Below are positions 14,645-21,912 of a stretch of DNA of 21,912 nucleotides, piece after piece. The position numbers and the translations under genes are program-made. The DNA is from Collinsella sp. GTDB lineage: Bacteria; Actinomycetota; Coriobacteriia; Coriobacteriales; Coriobacteriaceae. Under the pieces are notes generated by a model that made no database searches, was not told where the DNA came from, and saw only the letters and a list, made by a program, of their open reading frames with translations. The stretch spans positions 1 to 21,912 of the forward strand of contig JAHHSP010000010.1 of the NCBI GenBank assembly GCA_020025115.1. The letters are read 5' to 3'. Position 1 is the stretch's first letter. Every line of letters begins with the position of its first letter.

Positions 14645-15376
14645 CTAGTTCCCCGTCGGCACGAGGACGCCGTCGGTATCGACCTTCAACCCACTCGATG
14701 CAGACCACGCCTCGTCGAAGCCCTTGCCAGCTGTTATGTTGGCCTGCACGCCCTGTGTCGAGATGTCAACAACAAGGCGTTTGGCTCCATGGTCACCGAC
14801 TTTTGTCACCGAGTCGATGAGATTCGACGTCTGCTCTTTTACCCCGACAGGAGCAGACCAGTAGTAATAGCCGTCGTTGCCCTCAATCCAACACGGATTG
14901 GCTCCTTCGGAAACGGCTCCCCATGCAATCTTGTAGTCCACGTTCTCCACGGGAGGCTCCCAAAGCTGGTTTCCTTGCTCGTCTTCCCAGTAGACAGATA
15001 CAGTCGCGCGCATATACGCAGGCGTCGTACCCTTGTTGGCCACGTAAACGTTTTCTTTCACATTCGAGGTTTTATCAAACGTCTCCTCGATGGAAGGCGT
15101 GACACCACCACGCGTAAAGGTGTTGAGCACGTTATCTTGGGCTCCAAACCACGCCACCGCGCCACCGGCAGCGCACATCACCAGAACGGTGGCGGCCGCG
15201 ATTACCGTACGCTTAAGGGGAAACACGCCGAAGCGCCGCGCGTGCGTCCTCGAATGCGACCCGATCTCCACCCGGTGATTCATTCCGGCATCGGTTGAGG
15301 AGCGGAAGTGGGCGCCTCTGGAACTCAATCCGGAATTCGGTTCCAGACGGCCATCGCCTCGTACATCGATCGCCAT
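14645..15376 (-). CDS. Exported protein with SipW-type signal segment (TasA/camelysin-like)
   Basis: A 243-residue protein. A hydrophobic segment at about 56-77 is followed by GAQDNVLNTFTRG, the pattern of SipW-cognate substrates such as TasA and camelysin, where the mature protein begins near an NxFT motif. The ectodomain has VYVANKGTTPAYMRATVSVY and GYYYWSAPVG, typical of this beta-sandwich class, and ends without an anchor (DTDGVLVPTGN). The first 55 residues are an unusually long basic n-region. The start is ATG at 15376, overlapping the upstream stop as TAATG, with GGGGG 9 nt upstream. An internal Met32 (15283) lacks a good site but would give a more normal length. I infer a fibre-type subunit; the SipW-like signal peptidase is not in the window. 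Confidence 0.8.
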   Translation of the reverse strand: MAIDVRGDGRLEPNSGLSSRGAHFRSSTDAGMNHRVEIGSHSRTHARRFGVFPLKRTVIAAATVLVMCAAGGAVAWFGAQDNVLNTFTRGGVTPSIEETFDKTSNVKENVYVANKGTTPAYMRATVSVYWEDEQGNQLWEPPVENVDYKIAWGAVSEGANPCWIEGNDGYYYWSAPVGVKEQTSNLIDSVTKVGDHGAKRLVVDISTQGVQANITAGKGFDEAWSASSGLKVDTDGVLVPTGN

Positions 15377-18300
15377 TAGCGCTTACCCCCATTCTCAATC
15401 GGATTCCTGCCAACGCCAAAGACGTTCTTCGCACGGTCCTCGCCATCAAGGTACTTGTCGTTGGTCAAGGCGTTGGCGACCTTGGCCGTACCCTTGCTGC
15501 GAACGAGCACCACGTTGTCCGGGCGCCCCTCGACGGTCATTCCACCCTCGAGGAACTGGTACGTGGGTGCGTAACGCCAGCCCCAACCGGCCTCAACGAC
15601 CTTGTAGTAGCCCCACGGGACGCTGATCGTCTTCGTCGCGGTCGCGGCATCCGTGCCGTTTTGCACGGCGGTCAGCGTGACCGTCGTGCTTTTGGCATCT
15701 TGCGCAATCTCGCCGTTTTCATCGCATTCAGTCACCGTGAAGGTGAAGGTCGAGCCTGCGGCCATGAGCGGAGCCGTCTTCTCAATCGTCAGCGAGCCCG
15801 TCGTGTCGAACGTGAACACGGCATTACCCGCACCTTGTTCGCCGACGCCCGTCACCTTCTTGTCGAGCTGCTTGGCCTTTGTGAAGTCGAAGTTGTCATA
15901 GAGGGCGACGAGTTTATCATTGACCGCCTCCGCGCGTTCCGCCTCGGGTTTCGCGTAGTGGACCTTATCCATATGGATCGTAAGCTTGTTGCCGAGATAG
16001 AGCGTCCGCGGACCAAAGGCGATCTTTATCGCGGGCGCTGCCCCCTCGGCGTTAGGATCTGCGGCATCCAGCGCCGCCGGGTCGATCTGCCATGCCAGAT
16101 TGGAGGCGGGATACGGCTTGTCCTCGTGGTCAAGCGCGCTCAAGCGATGCGTCACCGGATACAGGTGCATCTCGGTCACATTCGCATCCTTCATGCTCGA
16201 GACAATCTGATTCCTGCAAAACGCACCCCAAGGCAACGTCTCCGTATCGGATTTCTTCCACTCCCACTCTTTAAAGAGTTCCTTTACACCGCCCTGAGCG
16301 TCCTTTTCGGACAGGTAGCTCTCCATAGAAGCCGTTTGCTCGCCACCAACGACCGTCGCCTCAACGGTCGTCTCCTTTGTTTGGGGCGTTCCATCGGGGT
16401 TAAGCACGGGATTGCCATCGGGGCCGATGACGGGCTTTTGCGTCGTGACGCTCTTGACGAACGCTGATGTATCGTTCGCGTCGAACTCGAGCACGTCGCC
16501 TTCCGTCCCATCAGGGAGATGGTAGACCACCTTGTACACCTGCGCCTTTTGATAGACCGCAGTGTAGAGGTTGTTGGCAAATATCTCGTCGCCCGTCACG
16601 CGGTTGTTTGTCACCATCGTACCGACAACCGTAGCGTCGCCATCCTTGTCGACGGTGATACCCTTGTAGTCCTTGTACCAACCAAGGAACTTATAACCTG
16701 CCACCTCGTCCGCCTCAAGCGCCACGTAGGTCTGCGGACCCTGAGGCGTATTGGCGGTTGCCACGGTCGCGCGACGATGGTCATCGGGGTCGGGGTGCTC
16801 CGCATCGATGTTCGAATTCACGCGAACATTGGCGTCCTTATCGGCCTCTCCGCCCGTGGCGATGACGCGGTACACGGGCCACAGCTCCATCTGTCGCTGG
16901 ACAACCGTGTACTCATCCACCATCTTCACCGCATCTGCTTGATCGAGCATCAGGTATTCAGCCCCATCGGCAGGCTGCTGCTCGGTCCAACCGAAGAACG
17001 CCGCATCCCCCACCTCGAACTCCGGAGCCGGTCCAAAGCCCAGCGTGTCGCCAACGTTCTTCTTCACAACTTTCGTTTTTCCGGCACTCGTGTGATACGT
17101 CACATCCAGCTCGGCATCGCGGTTTGCCTCATAGTTGGCAACGATCGTGTACGGCTGGCCGGCCTTGATCGCGTACTTGAGCGTCGCGTTGTCGTTGCCC
17201 ACGGGCTTGCCGCCCGCCTGCACGGGTGCGCCCGCATCATCTGTCATGCGGATGGTCGCAATCACGGCGCCATCAGGACTCTCGACGGTCCACGAGACGA
17301 GCGAGTACCGCTTTGCGGTCTCGGCGTCGACATCGGCCGCCACCGTAACGGTCTTAGTGCCGTCGGGGTTGATCTCAACGTCTTTCAGCGCGGGGTCGAT
17401 CACGGGCTTGCCCGGGTCGGTCAGCGCCGTGCCACGTGTGATGTTTGTCGTCGTGTCGCAGCTGTAGTCCGCATACACCGGGTACAGCGTAGAAGGAAGT
17501 TCGCACAGCTCGCGCTTGGTCACCATGTATGGCGCGATATCGTCTATGGGCACCTTGGCGGTACGCGTGGCCTCGTCATACACCGTGTCATACTCGGCCT
17601 GCGTCATGAAACCCTCGGAAACCGCGGTCTTATCGATCCATCCAACGAACACCGAACCCGGGCGCTTCGCCTGCATCTCATCCTTACTCGGATTGGCCTG
17701 GCTGACCGTCGTTAGAGGGCCGTCTTGCTTTGTGTTGCACTCCGTCGCGCTGATGGGAAGGCCCTGCTGAACCTGATAACGATAGGTGTACACCTTATCC
17801 TCGTTCATCAGAAGAGGCTGGTAGTGGTTCTCGTAAGCACCGGTAACAGGATCATAGTTCTCGTACTTCTCGTATGCACGCGTCACGGTCTTGAGAGGCG
17901 TATCGCCAGACGCGTCCATGAAATTGACCTCGGCAACCAGGCGAGCTTCGATCCAGTACTCATCGTTCGGTTTCATAATGCCGATCTGCCACTCATAGGC
18001 CTTCTGAGGCTCACCGGTAATGACCGTGTAATCCTGATTTCCCGCGCGCATCCACGTGCCGCCCTGCATCCTGTACCCGGGCCTGGGTTCGGCTGTCAGC
18101 TTGAAGAAGCCAGCACCGGCCCAGTTTCCGGTACCGAGTTTTGCCGAATTGGGAAAATCTGTATAGATGTCGATGTTGTATGAGCCACCGCGATTCTTGA
18201 CATTATGCCCGTTCACCAGCGTGTGGGAGGCAATTCCGGCAGCAAGCTGATTGGGGGCCAGATGGTCCTCCTCTCCCGTACACCCATCGTGCCCGTGCAT

Positions 18301-21282
18301 CTTGTCCGTCGTCCAATGATCATGGCTCCAGTTGTAGTAGTCGGGGCCGGGAAGGTTGTTAAACTCCCCCAGATAAGGCTCCCACGTCGTTGCAAAAAGA
18401 TACGGATTCTGATGCCCGTCCCGTGCTTCGTTTGGATTCAAGGCGTAGTAATCAACGCGATACTCAAAGCTCGCGATGTACATGTGTTTCTGCGTCAAGT
18501 CAACGTCGTCGGGGATAACGTACGTTGGGTTCGACGAGACCCTCAGCCCATGCTGATAGGTGATGGCTGTCACATTTTTCTTTCCCAGCACGTTGTCTTT
18601 GGGACCCGGCGTCCAATCGTTCCAGTCTTGCAACAGAACGTTTTCTTTGGTCGTGGCGACCTTGGGATTTCCGGCATCGTCCAATTCAACTTCATACCAG
18701 GCCAGGAAGCGATAGCCGTCGGGCAGCTCGCCTTCTGGCATCAGGCTGCCATCGGGGTTGTAGCCTTGAAGAGTCAGTTTGTATCTACCATTTTCGGACA
18801 CGACCTTGCCCACGGCCACACCCTCGCGGACGTTTGCATCTCCGCCGGCCACCAGCTCATGCCCTTCCACGATCACGCCGACATTCATACCGAGTGAGGC
18901 ATATACGGGGTACAGGTCCATGGGTCGCTCAACCGGCTCACCGCCCTCGAAGAACGTACCGCTTGCCTTCATGTTGCTCAGATCGGTCGTGCTGACGTCG
19001 GGCCATCCGCCCTTCGTGGCCTCGTTTTTCCGCGTGGTCCAACCCAGGAATTTCGCGCCGCCGTCGACGCCGTCACGCATGACGGGCTCCGCCACGACGG
19101 GCAGCGGACTCTGGTGATTGTACCAATCGTCCTTCTTATCGGGAGTGACCTCCGTTTTGGAGTCGGCCTTGTTGATAACGCCGCCATTCACATCATGGAA
19201 CAGCACCTGGGCCTGACAGTACGCCACGAACAGGTCGTTGTCGGCGAACTGCGCACCCCGCTCGTCGCCGGTACCGGAGTTGTGAGCCTTGTACGCAAGG
19301 CTCAGCTTATCGGCATCGCTGTTGAACACCTGTTCACCGTTAGGAGCAGGTGGAACCATGGGGTCAAAGAACGCATGATTGTCCTGCTGGACATGGTTGG
19401 GCGTCACATTATTGTTGCGATACCAGCCCTGGAAGCGAAATCCCCCGTTGGCAGCAGAGGACACCATGTCTAACGCCGGATTATCATCACGGTTGTTGTT
19501 CAGGCTCGCCTTAAACTCGAGATCCGTCTCGTTGGCGCTTATCGCCTGCACGGCAAAATTATACGGATCGTCGGTCTTCTGCTCCTTACCCAGAGACGAC
19601 TCGGAAACGGTCACATCACCTGCGCCCGGGAAGTCGAGCGTGGCCTTGACGGAAGAGCCATGCACGGGAATACCCAGATAATCATCCATGATCCATTTAT
19701 TGACATGCTCGGGAATCGTCGGATCGATCATCGAATGGCGAATCTCATCACCCTCGAAATCGTAGCCCTCGCCTTCCCAGAATAGGCGGTCGGCGTATTT
19801 GGCGTCATCGGCAACGGGGCCATAGCTAAAGCCCTGGGCGGACGGGCCATACTCGCCGCCCTTGTAGTTAAGACCCAGCCAGTCACCCCACGAGCGCACA
19901 TAGCCGTCGGGATACGGCTTGATAGCCTCGTCTTTGCCCTTGATATCGGAGCGCTTAAAGTATGAATTGTAGATGCCCGTATCTTCCTCCCAGTCGCGCT
20001 CGACCAGGCCGGCAAGATACACATTGCTCTGGATGATGGGGATGACCGCCACCGCATTCCATTGGTAGCTCTCCATGTTTCCCGCGTAGTGGCAGCGGAC
20101 CACCTGGCTGGCCGTATCGCCGGTGCCGTCGCTCTTTGCGTGCGCGACGATGCCGCCCACGTAACCGATATTGCCAGAACCCACACCCACGTAGTTGGCA
20201 ACCCAGGTATGCACCCATGCGGTGGAGAAGCAGTCCACCACATCGACGTCCTTGATGTACCCCACCACGCCACCGGCGTACACCCCCTGGCCGGACACGG
20301 CGCCCACCGCAACCTCATAGCGGTTGTAGACCTCGGTCTGGTACAGGTAGTGGCCCTCCGCGTTCTTGGCGTAAACACTCACCTTGGGATTCGTCTTGCG
20401 AGCCTCGTAGTATTTGGTCGAAGGCAGCACGCGGCAATATTCGATTTCGGAGCGCTCGGCGGAACCGACCAATGCGCCCAGATATAAGCCCTCGCCGCCC
20501 AGGCCGGAAACACCCACGACCGAATTGTTGACCGCGCGACCACCCTGCACGGTACAGTCGTACATGGTCGAACCGTCAAGAATCTCACCCGCGACGATAC
20601 CGCCCATGACACCCGCGTTCGTGATCAGCGACACCGCGTTGTTTGCCGGCGTAACCGATATGGTGCAGTCTTCCATGCGCACCGATTCGATGCGCGTGTT
20701 CCGCGCCTGACCCACCAACACACCGCCGCGATAGTCCGCGCCGATGTAGCAATCGGCGAAGTGCACATCATGGAGATAGGCTCCCTCGGTAAAGCTGAAC
20801 AGTCCGGTATTTGCCTTGGGCTTCCACAGGCTTCTCTTGTAGTTAAGATGCCTGATATAGTGTCCGCCGCCATCGAATTCGCCCTTGAACGGATGACTCT
20901 TATCGCCAAAGGTGAGCGAGCCCAGCTCAGTGATGATATCGTCGATCGCACCGCCCTTATTCTCAAAATCGATATCGGCGGCCAGCAGGATCGTCCTGCC
21001 CTCAAAGCTCATATACTGCCCATCTGTGCCACGCGACATCCTGATGAGCGTCTTCATGTCTTCGAGATCGTGCACGACGATGGGGTCGGCCTTCAGGTCA
21101 ACTGCCGCCTGTGCCTCCTGCGGCACCAGCGCCGCCAACGCCATCAGGGCGAACATGGCACACGCGATAACTCGCCTCTTTGCGGGACGATGCGCACGTG
21201 CACCGTCAACTCGGGCAAAGCCCTTCTTGGTTTTGGCCCCGTGGACGATACCGTCCGCCCATCGCCTCACGCTGTTCATCAT
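15376..21282 (-). CDS. Giant secreted repeat protein: beta-helix, InlB-type repeats, Cna-B-like tail
   Basis: A 1968-residue exported protein with a long basic n-region (1-37), hydrophobic core and AQA cleavage near 59. Residues about 65-530 carry GLUG-like repeats (GGVLVGQARNT, GGIVAGEI, LGALVGSA, AGGVVGYI) expected to form a beta-helix. Residues about 600-1715 hold alternating modules: one with FxGWY and a later YxAxY, the other with FxGWT and LYPVYA, both of Listeria-Bacteroides (InlB B-repeat) type. Residues about 1830-1950 resemble a Cna-B domain with candidate isopeptide residues Lys1835, Glu1897 and Asn1937. There is no sorting signal or C-terminal membrane segment. ATG at 21282 overlaps the preceding stop as ATGA, with GAGGGG 8 nt upstream; GTG at 21291 is less likely. 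An adhesin or matrix role is inferred. Confidence 0.88.
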   Translation of the reverse strand: MMNSVRRWADGIVHGAKTKKGFARVDGARAHRPAKRRVIACAMFALMALAALVPQEAQAAVDLKADPIVVHDLEDMKTLIRMSRGTDGQYMSFEGRTILLAADIDFENKGGAIDDIITELGSLTFGDKSHPFKGEFDGGGHYIRHLNYKRSLWKPKANTGLFSFTEGAYLHDVHFADCYIGADYRGGVLVGQARNTRIESVRMEDCTISVTPANNAVSLITNAGVMGGIVAGEILDGSTMYDCTVQGGRAVNNSVVGVSGLGGEGLYLGALVGSAERSEIEYCRVLPSTKYYEARKTNPKVSVYAKNAEGHYLYQTEVYNRYEVAVGAVSGQGVYAGGVVGYIKDVDVVDCFSTAWVHTWVANYVGVGSGNIGYVGGIVAHAKSDGTGDTASQVVRCHYAGNMESYQWNAVAVIPIIQSNVYLAGLVERDWEEDTGIYNSYFKRSDIKGKDEAIKPYPDGYVRSWGDWLGLNYKGGEYGPSAQGFSYGPVADDAKYADRLFWEGEGYDFEGDEIRHSMIDPTIPEHVNKWIMDDYLGIPVHGSSVKATLDFPGAGDVTVSESSLGKEQKTDDPYNFAVQAISANETDLEFKASLNNNRDDNPALDMVSSAANGGFRFQGWYRNNNVTPNHVQQDNHAFFDPMVPPAPNGEQVFNSDADKLSLAYKAHNSGTGDERGAQFADNDLFVAYCQAQVLFHDVNGGVINKADSKTEVTPDKKDDWYNHQSPLPVVAEPVMRDGVDGGAKFLGWTTRKNEATKGGWPDVSTTDLSNMKASGTFFEGGEPVERPMDLYPVYASLGMNVGVIVEGHELVAGGDANVREGVAVGKVVSENGRYKLTLQGYNPDGSLMPEGELPDGYRFLAWYEVELDDAGNPKVATTKENVLLQDWNDWTPGPKDNVLGKKNVTAITYQHGLRVSSNPTYVIPDDVDLTQKHMYIASFEYRVDYYALNPNEARDGHQNPYLFATTWEPYLGEFNNLPGPDYYNWSHDHWTTDKMHGHDGCTGEEDHLAPNQLAAGIASHTLVNGHNVKNRGGSYNIDIYTDFPNSAKLGTGNWAGAGFFKLTAEPRPGYRMQGGTWMRAGNQDYTVITGEPQKAYEWQIGIMKPNDEYWIEARLVAEVNFMDASGDTPLKTVTRAYEKYENYDPVTGAYENHYQPLLMNEDKVYTYRYQVQQGLPISATECNTKQDGPLTTVSQANPSKDEMQAKRPGSVFVGWIDKTAVSEGFMTQAEYDTVYDEATRTAKVPIDDIAPYMVTKRELCELPSTLYPVYADYSCDTTTNITRGTALTDPGKPVIDPALKDVEINPDGTKTVTVAADVDAETAKRYSLVSWTVESPDGAVIATIRMTDDAGAPVQAGGKPVGNDNATLKYAIKAGQPYTIVANYEANRDAELDVTYHTSAGKTKVVKKNVGDTLGFGPAPEFEVGDAAFFGWTEQQPADGAEYLMLDQADAVKMVDEYTVVQRQMELWPVYRVIATGGEADKDANVRVNSNIDAEHPDPDDHRRATVATANTPQGPQTYVALEADEVAGYKFLGWYKDYKGITVDKDGDATVVGTMVTNNRVTGDEIFANNLYTAVYQKAQVYKVVYHLPDGTEGDVLEFDANDTSAFVKSVTTQKPVIGPDGNPVLNPDGTPQTKETTVEATVVGGEQTASMESYLSEKDAQGGVKELFKEWEWKKSDTETLPWGAFCRNQIVSSMKDANVTEMHLYPVTHRLSALDHEDKPYPASNLAWQIDPAALDAADPNAEGAAPAIKIAFGPRTLYLGNKLTIHMDKVHYAKPEAERAEAVNDKLVALYDNFDFTKAKQLDKKVTGVGEQGAGNAVFTFDTTGSLTIEKTAPLMAAGSTFTFTVTECDENGEIAQDAKSTTVTLTAVQNGTDAATATKTISVPWGYYKVVEAGWGWRYAPTYQFLEGGMTVEGRPDNVVLVRSKGTAKVANALTNDKYLDGEDRAKNVFGVGRNPIENGGKR

Positions 21283-21896
21283 GCCGGCCACCCCTCAGCC
21301 TTAAGCACGTCATCGGTCGTCTGGTTCTTGCTTTGCACGCCATATCCATCGGCAACCAAGTGGTAGGTGCACCCTTCCCCATAGCGGGCGATGGCGGCGG
21401 CGGTGTTCACATCAACGCCGGCAATCGCGGTCGCTGAAACCTCACCGGGTTCAAGCACTTGGGCGAGATACAGGTAGCCGTCAGACGGATCGCGCCGAAT
21501 CCAGGATGCATCCCCTGCGTCGTATGACACCAGATCGTCAGCCGGATGGTGCCCACCCGCGGCGTCGATGCACTCAAAGCGCAGTTTGACGCGGACGAAC
21601 ATGGCGTGGTTGCCCGTGTTCTCAACGCGGACGATACGTTTCATGTGGGCGGAACCGGTGCCAAGCTCGCCGCCGTCGGGCGCCGGAATCTCAGCACCGC
21701 TCGCGTCGATGGTCATGATGGATGTCTCTATGCCCATCGTCCCAAACTGCAGGCGATCGAAAAACGGCTTCTCTCGCGTAATGACAGAGAGAGTCTGTGC
21801 GGCAGCGAATACACAAATGACCGCCACGAGGAGAATCCACAACAGCGCACGTGTTTTCGTTGAGTCGGCCGTAGCTTGCGTGTTGTCCGCAGGCAT
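21279..21896 (-). CDS. Membrane-tethered TasA/SipW-substrate-like surface protein
   Basis: A 205-residue protein. A short polar N-terminus leads to a hydrophobic segment at 16-33 (ALLWILLVAVICVFAAAQ), followed by an ectodomain. This contains IVRVENTGNHAMFVRVKLRF, the NxG plus YVRV-like pattern seen in TasA/camelysin-type proteins, and GYLYLAQVLEPGEVSA, matching the aromatic-then-PGE element of that class. It therefore looks like a divergent relative of the protein at 14645-15376. ATG at 21896 has GGGGG 7 nt upstream; a TTG one codon earlier is less likely. Its stop overlaps the giant protein's start (ATGA), so the two are translationally coupled. It is the first gene visible; the operon promoter and probably further genes lie beyond the right edge. 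Confidence 0.78.
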   Translation of the reverse strand: MPADNTQATADSTKTRALLWILLVAVICVFAAAQTLSVITREKPFFDRLQFGTMGIETSIMTIDASGAEIPAPDGGELGTGSAHMKRIVRVENTGNHAMFVRVKLRFECIDAAGGHHPADDLVSYDAGDASWIRRDPSDGYLYLAQVLEPGEVSATAIAGVDVNTAAAIARYGEGCTYHLVADGYGVQSKNQTTDDVLKAEGWPA

Positions 21897-21912
21897 CAAC
21901 AGACCCCCTTTC

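Overview
The window is high-GC (roughly 60%), with strong purine-rich ribosome binding sites and almost everything on the minus strand. It carries a fused IIAB mannose-family PTS with a DUF956 partner, SipW-type exported surface proteins and an LAxTG sorting signal. Together these suggest a host-associated high-GC Gram-positive of the Coriobacteriia (Collinsella-like). That placement is inference from gene content; there is no rRNA or marker gene to confirm it. I saw no insertion sequence, phage gene, CRISPR array or origin.

Layout. 1-929 (minus): start of a large secreted protein with a bacterial Ig-like (Big2) domain, cut by the window edge. 930-1372: a 443-base non-coding stretch with a promoter, a cluster of CTGGTA repeats and a tRNA terminator. 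1373-1448: tRNA-Arg(CCU). 1521-4864: mannose/fructose/sorbose PTS operon (IIAB, IIC, IID), then a terminator, a small promoter and the DUF956 gene. 4865-5224: 360 non-coding bases holding the PTS promoter, a 24-bp inverted repeat and the terminator of the next operon. 5225-8882: two coupled half-transporters that form an asymmetric ABC exporter. 9135-9482: small acidic protein of unknown function. 9681-10739 and 10877-11863: a YeiH-family permease divergent from a LysR-family regulator. 12002-13072: LacI-family regulator. 13122-13775: HAD/beta-phosphoglucomutase-like phosphatase.

13974-21896: a tightly coupled four-gene minus-strand surface operon that enters from beyond the right edge. In transcription order it encodes a membrane-tethered TasA/SipW-substrate-like protein, a 1968-residue secreted repeat protein with no anchor of its own, a second SipW-substrate-like protein, and a small wall-anchored protein ending in LAQTG plus a membrane segment. 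The start codons overlap or nearly touch the preceding stops (ATGA, TAATG, 8-nt gap), so the products are probably made in fixed ratios. I read this as a candidate surface fibre or adhesin system: two matrix-fibre-like subunits, one giant adhesin (beta-helix head, alternating InlB-type repeats, Cna-B-like tail) and one sortase-linked base. It is the most interesting part of the window.

The remaining genes are ordinary transport and regulation. Sugar enters through the PTS, and the HAD enzyme and LacI regulator probably belong to carbohydrate metabolism, although no sugar-catabolic operon is adjacent to either.
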